A stretch of 64,000 nt of DNA from the NCBI GenBank assembly GCA_020848695.1, contig JADLHT010000003.1:110087-174086 (forward strand), given 5' to 3'. The notes below the pieces were generated by a model that saw only the letters and a list, made by a program, of their open reading frames with translations, was not told where the DNA came from and made no database searches. Of the stretch, positions 46,712 through 55,264 are shown in pieces (position 1 is the first letter of the stretch; the number at the start of each line of letters is the position of its first letter). This stretch comes from Saprospiraceae bacterium (GTDB taxonomy: Bacteria > Bacteroidota > Bacteroidia > Chitinophagales > Saprospiraceae). A program made the position numbers and the translations under genes.

Positions 46712-47863
46712 ATGAAAAGATATTGGCTATTACTTATTTCCTTTGTACTTACTCTAGTTCTACCATCCATCGGAAGCTATTTCAAATTCGGAGGCCCACC
46801 TCCTGGATTTGGTGATTTTCCCGCTCAAGAAGTTGAGCTACCTCCAGGATTTAATCAAACGTATTTTATTATCGCTTGTTGTATTTCCGGCGCAATGCTG
46901 CTTTTCCTAGTCTTTCCTGTATGGTTTGGATTTAGAAGAGTTGATGCCCAATCAAAGAGTAAACTTTCTGATTATCCGAAGTGGTTTTTTCCTGGATTAT
47001 TGGTTATGATAGTTAGTTGGTTTTTTATGTGGGGGAGATTTGAAATTGTTCAGCCGATAGATCACTACACGTTTGTTCCGTTATGGTGGGGTTTTATTCT
47101 TGTATTGGATGGAATAGTGTATAAACGAAATGCTGGAAAATCATTAATAGCAATGCGGCCGAATACCATGAAGATTTTAGCTGCTTCCAGTAGTTTCAGC
47201 TGGTTCGTCTTTGAATATTTAAATTTCTTTGTTCTCGAAAACTGGTATTACCCAAATTCTAAAATCTTTACAAACTTTGGAAATATTTCATGGCAATTAG
47301 CTTCCTATACTACTGTATTGCCGGTAATTTTTGAATTTTATTATTTATTAAAGACATTTCCATCCGTTAATCAACGCTATGCAAATGGTCCAAAGATTAG
47401 AGTAAGTATTCTTGGTTTATGGATTCTTTGGATATTGGGTTTGATTTCAATGATGGCAATGGGATATTTTCCATATTATATGTTTTTTATGTTATGGGTT
47501 AGTCTTATTCCTATTTTAGTCCCGGCAATGCACTTGGGAGGATATTGGACTCCTTTTATGGATATTACTAAAAAAGGGGATTGGTCTTCTTTGATATTAA
47601 TTGCTTTGGCTACGCTCTGTACAGGATTTTTCTGGGAATTTTGGAATTTTGGAAGTGAGTGGTTTCATGATTATGCTCCTACCAATCCGAACTATTGGAA
47701 GTATTCGGTTCCATTTCTTGATAAGTATCATATTTTTTCAGAAATGCCAATATTGGGATATTTCGGTTATTTATGGTTTGGAATAGTGTGTTGGGTACTA
47801 TGGCTCGTAATTGCTTATTTAATGAACTTTAACCCTTCGGTTGATATTGATCAACACGAGTAA
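46712..47863 (+). CDS. Conserved polytopic membrane protein of unknown function
   Basis: A 383-residue inner membrane protein with about nine hydrophobic segments. A distinctive proline/glycine-rich loop (FGGPPPGFGDFPAQEVELPP, about 27-46) follows the first helix. The C-terminal part contains FFWEFWNFGSEWFHDYAP and EMPILGYFGYLWFGIVCW, phrases found in a widespread but uncharacterised membrane family. I see no catalytic motif. The gene is divergent from the cyclase regulator and lies 10 bp before the DUF1361 gene. Confidence 0.72.
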   Translation: MKRYWLLLISFVLTLVLPSIGSYFKFGGPPPGFGDFPAQEVELPPGFNQTYFIIACCISGAMLLFLVFPVWFGFRRVDAQSKSKLSDYPKWFFPGLLVMIVSWFFMWGRFEIVQPIDHYTFVPLWWGFILVLDGIVYKRNAGKSLIAMRPNTMKILAASSSFSWFVFEYLNFFVLENWYYPNSKIFTNFGNISWQLASYTTVLPVIFEFYYLLKTFPSVNQRYANGPKIRVSILGLWILWILGLISMMAMGYFPYYMFFMLWVSLIPILVPAMHLGGYWTPFMDITKKGDWSSLILIALATLCTGFFWEFWNFGSEWFHDYAPTNPNYWKYSVPFLDKYHIFSEMPILGYFGYLWFGIVCWVLWLVIAYLMNFNPSVDIDQHE

Positions 47864-47873
47864 ATAATAAGTT

Positions 47874-48518
47874 ATGACTTACATCAATCAAAAATCTCTT
47901 ATTACATTAGGTGTCGTAACTGTGCTGAATATTCTGATGTTGCTTATTCGCAATGCGATAGAGAATGATAATTCTTATAATTTTTTATTTTTTAATTTGT
48001 TTCTTGGATTAGTGCCATTATTAGTTGCTTTTGTAGCACTCTTTTTACGGCAAAATAAAAGTATATATGTGCTCGTTGCAATCAGCTTTATATGGCTGTT
48101 GTTCTATCCTAACGCTCCTTATATGATTACGGATCTGATTCATGTTCAGGCCGGGAGTCATACTGTTGTATATGACGCACTGATTATTTTTTCTATTTCG
48201 ATTTTGTCCTTATTTTATGGATTTTTCTCTTTGAAAATTGTGCACGATATTTGGATAAGTAAATTTAGTAAGAAAGTTGCATACTCTTTTCTTATGTTCA
48301 GTATTGTTCTTGCAAGTTTCGGAATATATTTGGGAAGAATTTTACGATTGAACTCTTGGGATTTATTTACCAATCCATGGAAAGTTGTAGTTGATATTTT
48401 TGAACATCTTTGGCCTTTGAGTAAGAATCCAACTACCTATTATATCATAATATTATTCAGTTTGATTCAAATTATAATTTTGTACCTTACAAAAGATTTG
48501 GATTTTGACGAAGTTTAA
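47874..48518 (+). CDS. DUF1361 family membrane protein
   Basis: A 214-residue protein with about six transmembrane helices. The motif YPNAPYMITDLIHVQ (about 79-93) is the core signature of DUF1361, and later LGRILRLNSWDLF and PTTYYIIILFSL are also typical. The function is unknown. It sits between the previous membrane protein and the large histidine kinase, 11 bp before the latter, so all three probably form one transcript. Confidence 0.85.
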   Translation: MTYINQKSLITLGVVTVLNILMLLIRNAIENDNSYNFLFFNLFLGLVPLLVAFVALFLRQNKSIYVLVAISFIWLLFYPNAPYMITDLIHVQAGSHTVVYDALIIFSISILSLFYGFFSLKIVHDIWISKFSKKVAYSFLMFSIVLASFGIYLGRILRLNSWDLFTNPWKVVVDIFEHLWPLSKNPTTYYIIILFSLIQIIILYLTKDLDFDEV

Positions 48519-48529
48519 TTTGTTGTATA

Positions 48530-51500
48530 ATGAATACCCTTCCTAAAATTCCTGGATTTGAGTCTTTTGAAATTCTCAATAACTCGGCGACTTATTACTT
48601 ATTCAGGGCAATAAAGAAGCCTGAAAATATTCCTGTTATACTTAAAGTATTGCATAATTCTGTTTTTAAAGAAACCGGACAAGCATATTTTTATAGAGAA
48701 CACAAAGTATTAAGTAAGTTTAATCAAGAGCATTATTTTCCGATAACAGAATGTTATTTTGATTCAGCATTTACTTATTCGGTTTACAAAGATTTTAAAG
48801 GGGACAACCTTTATAAATTATTTGAGAATAGACCATTGGAATATCTAGGGTTTTTGAAACTTGCAGTTAATATTTGTCAATTAATACAAGTAATTCATAA
48901 TAATTCTGTTGTACAGAAGAATCTGTGTCCTCAAAATATCTACTATGATCCTGAATCTGAGCAGCTACATTTTTTAGATTTTGCACTATCTTCAGAATTA
49001 GATCTTGAACAAAGTGTTATACAACAGTCTGAACTTTGGCAAACAAATATAAAATATATTTCTCCGGAACAAACCGGAAGAATGAAACGAATTGTTGATC
49101 AGCGATCGGATATTTATAGTCTGGGTTTAATTTTTTATTTTTTGGTAACGGGACAGAATCCATTTGCTTTTAATGAACATCATGAGATCATTTATGCACA
49201 TTTGACCAAGGATCCAGATAGGTCTCTGCTGAATAAATTAAATGTTCCAGAACTTATAATAGAGATAATCTATAAAATGATTTCAAAAATGCCGGAAGAA
49301 CGATATCAGAGTATTTCCGGTTTGTTATATGATTTAAAATTATTATCAGAACCTTCTGATCAGCAAAATTTTTCCAGTGAAATTGTCTTGGGGCAGCGAG
49401 ACAATCAGTTAAGATTTTTGAAGTCCGATAAATTGTATGGAAGAAAAGAAGAATCTGAGAGACTTAAGGAGATTTTTTATCAGTTATTGGAAGGGCGCTC
49501 TACAGCTTTATTTTTAAAAGGAAATAACGGTTCAGGGAAGACATCTTTTCTTCGAGAATTATTTAAAAGAGGAATCCAGTATAAGTCATATTTTATTGTA
49601 GGCAAGTATGAACTGTTAAAAAGAAATATTCCATTTTATGGTTTGAGGCAGGCATTCAAAGAACTTGTCCAACTGGTTGCCGGTGAGTCTGAAATAAAAC
49701 TTAATCAAATCCGAAAACAATTGAATGATTCTTTGGGTTTGAACCTTGATCTGATGATTAATTTAGTACCGGATCTTGGAAAAATACTTGAAAGAAAGAA
49801 TGAAAGTGTAGAACTAAGTTTAGCCGCAGCAGAGAATCGTTTGATTTTTGCAATCAAAGAATTTATAAAAGTTTTTGCTAATAAGGATCATCCAATTGTT
49901 CTTTTTCTGGATGATGTGCAATGGTCTGATGAAGCTTCAATAAAGCTCTTGTCAGAACTTATTGGTAAAATACCTTATTTTATGCCCATTATATCTTATC
50001 ATGATGAGGAAATATCAGCTGACCTTAGATTTGAGTCTTTTTTAAAATTAGCTTTTCAAAATGGGAACAACCATTTGATAACTTTGAAAAATTTGAGTAT
50101 TTCGGATGTGACAGAAATGCTCCATGATTTTTTTATATGGGATAATGAACAATGTAAGAAGATCGCACTTATTGTCCATTCCAAAACAGATGGTAATCCT
50201 TATTTTATAAAGCAATTTATTAGAACGGCATATGATAAGAAGTTTTTGTATTATGATGCAAAAGCAGAGTTATGGCAAGTCGATGAGAAAAAATTGCTTT
50301 TAGAAAAAGCCTCTGGTAATGTTTTAAATGTATTGTCAAGTCGGTATGATAGTTTGGATTCTTTAACTAAAGAACTAATTCAACTTGCCGCTTGTATCGG
50401 TTACAAATTTGATGTTGTAACCTTATCACATTATAAGTCTCAAACCGCAAAAGAAATATTACAGATCCTAAAACCAGCTATTGATTCGGAACTGATTGTC
50501 CCAGTCAACGATCAATATTTATTAATCAGTGATGAAAAGGATTTTGGTGCTGAATTTAAATTTCAGTCTAATGGTATCGTGCACAAAATACTCGAAACAA
50601 TAGACCAAAACGAAAGATTCCAATATCATGGCTTTATTGCAGAAGAGAAAATTAAAAGATTTCATGGTGTGGAATTCGAAGAAAATATTTTGGAGATTGC
50701 CGATCAACTTTTATCCTCTAAACTAGTTCATGTTAAACCTGAGGAATACCCGCAAATCATCTTCTTATACTCTGAGGCTGCTATAAAAGCTCAGTCTTCC
50801 ATTGCCTATCAATCGGCAGTTAGCTATTACCAGGCCGCAATTAATTTATTAGCTGAGAATCACTGGCAACACAATTATTCATTAAGTTATAATTTGTATT
50901 TCGGTCTCGCTCAGAATGCGTATCAGATTGGGCAGATTGAACTAGCAGAAGACAGCATTAATCTCCTGTTACATCATTCAGCCAATAAGTTGGATCATGT
51001 TAAGGTGTTGTCTATGCGCTTAAGACAATATACAACTTTAGGAAGAGCTGAGGAAGCCATTACTCAGGGAATAAAAGGTTTAAAATTATTGGGTATATAT
51101 TTGACTGAAGACCCCGGACAGTTTCCTGTTCTCGTTGAAGTATTGAAAGTTAAATGGAAGCTTAGGGGAAAGGTAATATCTAGGCTTCTGGATCTACCCG
51201 TAATGCAGGATGAAGAAATGAGACTTGCAGCAAGATTGCTAACAGAAATTGGTCCCGCTGCATATATACTTGGTCGGGATAATCTTTATGCTATTTCTTC
51301 GTTAAAAACTGTCAATTTATCCATAACTTATGGTAACTATGGTGAATCCTCTTTTGCTTATACAGCATATGGTGCCGTGTTAGGGGAGGTTTTTAATGAT
51401 TATTCAGCTTGTGAGTCCTTTGGGAAATTAGCAGTTGATCTAAACACTAAATTGGATAACCATGAATTTAGATGTCGTGTTATCGCTGCATATGGAGTTC

Positions 51501-53824
51501 TTATGCATCATTTCAGATATCATTGGAAGGATATGACTGAATGGTATAAAAAAGGAATTGATGCAGGATTTGAATCGGGTGATTTATTTTTTCTTGCTTA
51601 TTGTGCAACTAATCAGTTTGCTTGGAATCCAAATACAAGCCTGCAGCAATCCATAGAACTGCAACGCGGTCAAATGCAGTTAATACAAGATACACACTTT
51701 CAAGATGCAATTAATTCAGCACAAATTATTTTGCAACACACCTTACACTCTGCTGGTTTAACGCATTCACCGGGAAGCTTTAATGATGATCAATTTGATG
51801 AAGATGCACTACTCTTTCAAATGAAGGCTAGAAAGTACAGTAGCGGGATCGGAATGTTCTATATAGCAAAAGTAGAATCATTCTTTATTTTGCAAGATTA
51901 TAACAAAGCTCTTAAATTTATAAAACTTGCTGATAATTATCGAAAATCTCTCATCGGCCTCATTAATATTACAAAGCTTAATATTTTTTCTTTCTATACT
52001 TATGCCTCATTGTATTCGTCTTCTTCAAAAGTTACAAAATGGAAGTTTAAAAGAAAGATGAAATCAATTCTCAATAAGATGAGCTTATGGGCACAGTTCA
52101 ACCCTGTTAATTTCGAACACCATTATGAACTAATGTTGGCAGAGTGGAAGCTTATCAATAATGAAAAAAGCAATTCATATAAACATTTTCAAAATTCAAT
52201 ATTGTTGTCGGAAAAAAATGATTACCAGAGGGATCAGGCCTTGGCATTGTTAAGATTTTCGGATTTTCTATCATCTTCAGATAGTGAAATTTTAAGTATT
52301 CCTTACCTAAAAGATGCAAAAAGCATTTATCAGAGACTTGGATACAAGCACAATATAGATCAAATCGATTCGAGATTAAAAAATTTACAAGATAAATTTC
52401 CAGAGATTTCCATTTTTAAAGGTGATAATCGAGAGAAAAAGGAACAGACTTCTATCAATATAGATATGGAAAGTCTTATTAAGGCTTCTTTGGCTTTGGC
52501 AGGAGAGATTAAACTGGATGCACTTACGGAGAAAATATTACAAATAATAATTATGAACTCCGGTGCTGATTATGGTGCGCTTTATTTGATTACTCACAAC
52601 AAGTTAAAGCCTCTCGCATGGAGTGAAGGAGAGTCGGTAAAATTAATTGATCATTCGCAAGAAGCATCCAATGATCTTGCTCCTTTATCTGTACTCAACT
52701 ATGTTTCTCACATGAAACAGGCACTTGTATTAGATGATGCAGGTAAAAATGAAACCTTTCTCAATGATATTTATTTTCAGGCAAATAGAACGCGCTCCGT
52801 ACTTTGTGCTCCTGTAATACATCTTGGAAATTTGTATGCCATAATTTATCTTGAAAACAACAAGATGTCAAGCGCATTTACAGAAGAAAGATTAGCTATG
52901 GTTAACCTGTTAAGCACTCAAATTGCAATCTCTTTACAAAATGCCTTGTTATACTCAAATCTTGAAGAAAAAGTAAGTAGCAGGACTCAGGAACTAAGCA
53001 ATTCTTACAATCAGCTAAAAGAGACCCAGACTCAATTAATTCATTCAGAGAAAATGGCATCACTCGGAGAACTTACTGCAGGGATTGCACATGAAATTCA
53101 GAATCCTCTGAATTTTATAAATAACTTTTCGGAGCTGAACCTTGAACTAGTTGAGGAACTTACTAACGCAATTAAGACTCAGGACAATGATCTCATTGAA
53201 GAACTCACTCAAAATTTACATGAAAATTCCATCAAGGTTGTAAGTCATGGCAAGAGAGCAGAATCGATCGTAAAAGGGATGCTACAACATTCAAGAAAAA
53301 GTACAAATCAGAAAGAACTTACTGATATTAATGTTCTTGCTGATGAACTTATACGTCTGTCTTATCATGGTATGAGAGCAAAGAATAAATCCTTTAATGC
53401 CAGTTTTAAAACTAACTTTACTACAGATCTTCCAAAGATTAATGTTATTGGTCAGGATATTGGAAGAGTTTTACTTAATTTGCTTAACAATGCATTCTAC
53501 GCGGTTGACCAAAAAACGTCATTGAATATTGAGGGGTATTCCCCTATCGTAGAAATCAATACTTTTGAAGTGAATAGTTACTTAGTCATAGAAATTAAAG
53601 ACAATGGATTGGGTATTGCTGAAAACATCCGACAAAAAATATTTCAACCTTTTTTTACAACCAAACCAACAGGTCAGGGGACAGGTCTTGGACTTTCATT
53701 GTCCTATGACATAATAACCAAAGGACATAATGGAAAGATTGAACTTAATTCTAAAGAGTATGATAACAAGAATCCTTTAGAAAGTTATACTTCATTTCAT
53801 ATACAGTTACCATTGAATACCTAA
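48530..53824 (+). CDS. Giant hybrid sensor: protein-kinase-like, AAA ATPase, GAF and histidine kinase
   Basis: A 1764-residue cytoplasmic protein of the multi-domain kinase family. Domain 1 (about 10-270) has a Ser/Thr kinase fold, but the HRD catalytic Asp is replaced (QKN at 129-131, in VVQKNLCPQN) and DFG reads DFA, so it is probably a pseudokinase. Domain 2 (about 300-600) is an AAA-type ATPase with Walker A GNNGSGKT (331-338) and Walker B LFLDDVQWSD. A long TPR-like helical region (about 740-1290) follows, then a GAF domain (about 1312-1470). Last is a HisKA with His1521 in GIAHEIQNPLNF and an HATPase with N-box LLNLLNNAFYAVD, DNGLGI and GTGLGLSLS. No receiver domain is attached, so it needs a separate partner. 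Confidence 0.92.
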   Translation: MNTLPKIPGFESFEILNNSATYYLFRAIKKPENIPVILKVLHNSVFKETGQAYFYREHKVLSKFNQEHYFPITECYFDSAFTYSVYKDFKGDNLYKLFENRPLEYLGFLKLAVNICQLIQVIHNNSVVQKNLCPQNIYYDPESEQLHFLDFALSSELDLEQSVIQQSELWQTNIKYISPEQTGRMKRIVDQRSDIYSLGLIFYFLVTGQNPFAFNEHHEIIYAHLTKDPDRSLLNKLNVPELIIEIIYKMISKMPEERYQSISGLLYDLKLLSEPSDQQNFSSEIVLGQRDNQLRFLKSDKLYGRKEESERLKEIFYQLLEGRSTALFLKGNNGSGKTSFLRELFKRGIQYKSYFIVGKYELLKRNIPFYGLRQAFKELVQLVAGESEIKLNQIRKQLNDSLGLNLDLMINLVPDLGKILERKNESVELSLAAAENRLIFAIKEFIKVFANKDHPIVLFLDDVQWSDEASIKLLSELIGKIPYFMPIISYHDEEISADLRFESFLKLAFQNGNNHLITLKNLSISDVTEMLHDFFIWDNEQCKKIALIVHSKTDGNPYFIKQFIRTAYDKKFLYYDAKAELWQVDEKKLLLEKASGNVLNVLSSRYDSLDSLTKELIQLAACIGYKFDVVTLSHYKSQTAKEILQILKPAIDSELIVPVNDQYLLISDEKDFGAEFKFQSNGIVHKILETIDQNERFQYHGFIAEEKIKRFHGVEFEENILEIADQLLSSKLVHVKPEEYPQIIFLYSEAAIKAQSSIAYQSAVSYYQAAINLLAENHWQHNYSLSYNLYFGLAQNAYQIGQIELAEDSINLLLHHSANKLDHVKVLSMRLRQYTTLGRAEEAITQGIKGLKLLGIYLTEDPGQFPVLVEVLKVKWKLRGKVISRLLDLPVMQDEEMRLAARLLTEIGPAAYILGRDNLYAISSLKTVNLSITYGNYGESSFAYTAYGAVLGEVFNDYSACESFGKLAVDLNTKLDNHEFRCRVIAAYGVLMHHFRYHWKDMTEWYKKGIDAGFESGDLFFLAYCATNQFAWNPNTSLQQSIELQRGQMQLIQDTHFQDAINSAQIILQHTLHSAGLTHSPGSFNDDQFDEDALLFQMKARKYSSGIGMFYIAKVESFFILQDYNKALKFIKLADNYRKSLIGLINITKLNIFSFYTYASLYSSSSKVTKWKFKRKMKSILNKMSLWAQFNPVNFEHHYELMLAEWKLINNEKSNSYKHFQNSILLSEKNDYQRDQALALLRFSDFLSSSDSEILSIPYLKDAKSIYQRLGYKHNIDQIDSRLKNLQDKFPEISIFKGDNREKKEQTSINIDMESLIKASLALAGEIKLDALTEKILQIIIMNSGADYGALYLITHNKLKPLAWSEGESVKLIDHSQEASNDLAPLSVLNYVSHMKQALVLDDAGKNETFLNDIYFQANRTRSVLCAPVIHLGNLYAIIYLENNKMSSAFTEERLAMVNLLSTQIAISLQNALLYSNLEEKVSSRTQELSNSYNQLKETQTQLIHSEKMASLGELTAGIAHEIQNPLNFINNFSELNLELVEELTNAIKTQDNDLIEELTQNLHENSIKVVSHGKRAESIVKGMLQHSRKSTNQKELTDINVLADELIRLSYHGMRAKNKSFNASFKTNFTTDLPKINVIGQDIGRVLLNLLNNAFYAVDQKTSLNIEGYSPIVEINTFEVNSYLVIEIKDNGLGIAENIRQKIFQPFFTTKPTGQGTGLGLSLSYDIITKGHNGKIELNSKEYDNKNPLESYTSFHIQLPLNT

Positions 53825-53882
53825 ATTAAAGATTTATACTTCACAAAAACTTAAGGAATTCAGAAGGCTTTTTTTATTTTTG

Positions 53883-53921
53883 TCAATATATATTTTTACG
53901 CCATAGTTTTCTAAACCCAAT
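53883..53921. repeat. Direct repeat copy 1 (39 bp), orphan 3' end of the barrel gene
   Basis: Identical over 39 bp to 55226-55264. On the minus strand it encodes the barrel protein's last 12 residues (IGFRKLWRKNIY) and stop. Here that reading is preceded by unrelated DNA, so the copy has no gene body. It lies 59 bp after the histidine kinase stop. Together the two copies bracket a 1304-bp block. Confidence 0.93.
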
Positions 53922-53970
53922 TTAAGCTTTGCTGTACGGATCCGCAGTAAAAGCAATTTTTTTTATTCAT
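53911..53970 (-). pseudogene. Possible transposase N-terminal stub (zinc-ribbon start)
   Basis: A 19-codon frame from ATG 53970 reads MNKKNCFYCGSVQQSLNWV and stops inside repeat copy 1. The NCFYCGS start is like the zinc-ribbon opening of several insertion-sequence transposases (for example IS1-type). An inverted TGTCCA/TGGACA pair lies about 45-100 bp upstream. The body of any transposase is missing. The rest of the 311-bp gap 53825-54135 shows only this and the repeat. Too short for certainty. Confidence 0.25.
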
Positions 53971-54135
53971 ATACTTTGATCATACTAAAGTCCAATGCCA
54001 ATAAAGCTTTTCAGCGTTTTTAGCCTATTTTTTGTCCACTTCGCCTTGATTTACACATCCTTTTATATTTTGGACAGGTGAGAAATATAACATAAGATTG
54101 ACTAATAGAAATTGTTAAAAAAAATTTACTTGATT

Positions 54136-54789
54136 CTATGGAACACTAACTTTAAACTTCCCACAAGTAAACTGCGCCTTAGGAGCATACTTTCTATTTG
54201 GAATAACTGAAGGTTCTTTTAAGTAAAAATATAAATCATACTCTCCTTCAATAATGCATTTAACAGGGTCGATATGATTGATCTTATAAGAACTAGTTTT
54301 TATAGAATCTTCATCCCATAATGCATCAAATACGTCTCCATCATCTTGGCTTTTAACATAACCAGCGACTAAGGCTTTTGGATTTACTTTTAACTCATTA
54401 TCACCATATAATAAATGTCTTAAAGTGTCAAGAATAATCTCAAAGCTGACTACTTCACGATTAAAAGCATATTTAGGAAGCATTTGTATATTAGGAGTAT
54501 CACCATAATTAATCAAGGCTAACCCATAACGATTACCAAATTTTTCAACACTTGCATTAGCCATCCAATTAATGTAGCCTTGTGTCGGTACCAATTTAAT
54601 AGCTGTACTAATTGGTGAATCTCTTCTAATCAAATATTGAAAAAGATCCGGGGATTTATCGATATTCATAGAAGGAATTAAGGTTGTATCAATACAAATT
54701 TCAATAGGTAGATTGATTACCTTATCATCGAAATTTTTATTACAAGCAAAAGCTAGTAAAATAAAATAACAAAATAAATTGTGGGTCAC
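54136..54789 (-). CDS. Predicted lipoprotein of unknown function inside the repeat-flanked block
   Basis: A 217-residue protein with a GTG start at 54789 and a short signal (THNLFCYFILLAFAC) ending in a lipobox Cys near residue 16. The mature part has mixed strands and helices and no recognised motif. The phrase LDTLRHLLYGDNELKVNPKA and a closing QFTCGKFKVSVP are visible. It begins nine bases after the upstream fragment with a T9SS-like tail and would share its transcript. The gene lies in a block bounded by 39-bp direct repeats and may be of foreign origin. Confidence 0.6.
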   Translation of the reverse strand: MTHNLFCYFILLAFACNKNFDDKVINLPIEICIDTTLIPSMNIDKSPDLFQYLIRRDSPISTAIKLVPTQGYINWMANASVEKFGNRYGLALINYGDTPNIQMLPKYAFNREVVSFEIILDTLRHLLYGDNELKVNPKALVAGYVKSQDDGDVFDALWDEDSIKTSSYKINHIDPVKCIIEGEYDLYFYLKEPSVIPNRKYAPKAQFTCGKFKVSVP

Positions 54790-54798
54790 TTTTAAGAT

Positions 54799-55074
54799 TT
54801 AATAATTAAAAAACTTACAATACTTTATAGTATTGTCAGAATAAGTAATTTTAGTAAGATATAATCCAGATTGAGTCGAAAGATTATTAACGATAGAAGA
54901 ATTAAATTGAATAAATCCAATATTTCCTTGGTAATTAGCACTATTTGTGCTATTAATAATAATCTGCTGAGCAGCAGTAGGATTTGAGATAGTTGGTATA
55001 ATATTAAAGAGTTGATATTGACAATTTAATCTTTCAGATAAACTAAAAAAACTAATTATCAGTAAAAAATTCTT
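54799..55074 (-). pseudogene. Start-less mini secreted protein with T9SS-like C-terminal tail
   Basis: A 91-codon minus-strand frame. It opens KNFLLIISFFSLSERLNCQ, a signal-like segment, but the codon before Lys is TGA and no in-frame start exists. It continues ISNPTAAQQIIINSTN and ends LSTQSGLYLTKITYSDNTIK plus YCKFFNY. The ending has the form of a type A T9SS sorting tail (LPSGIYLVKI...KKFVK). The passenger domain seems missing, as if an internal deletion joined the signal and the tail. A good promoter candidate lies just upstream. It could be a decayed gene or one read from a non-standard start. Confidence 0.5.
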
Positions 55075-55104
55075 TCAAAATTGAATATGTTTAAATATAG
55101 AAAA

Positions 55105-55137
55105 CAAATTTAGTTAAAATTTTCTAATTCTAACAAA
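55105..55137 (-). promoter_or_regulatory. Candidate promoter (TTTG-N21-TAAATTTG), minus strand
   Basis: On the minus strand TTTG (55134-55137) and an exact TANNTTTG box TAAATTTG (55105-55112) are 21 nt apart. This is the best two-box promoter in the window, and it directs transcription into the T9SS-tail fragment and the lipoprotein gene. The remaining DNA up to 55225 holds an A/T-rich imperfect palindrome near 55155-55180. Confidence 0.6.
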
Positions 55138-55225
55138 AACTAATAAATATTTATTCTGATAATATATTATGAATTGGTTCAGCCCCTAGAAAATCCGACA
55201 TGATTATCAACAGACCCTATTTATT

Positions 55226-55264
55226 TCAATATATATTTTTACGCCATAGTTTTCTAAACCCAAT
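55226..55264. repeat. Direct repeat copy 2 (39 bp), true 3' end of the barrel gene
   Basis: Identical to 53883-53921; the match starts exactly at the stop codon of the barrel gene and ends 39 bp inside it. Bases on either side differ between the copies. An exact 39-bp match is far beyond chance. Confidence 0.93.
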
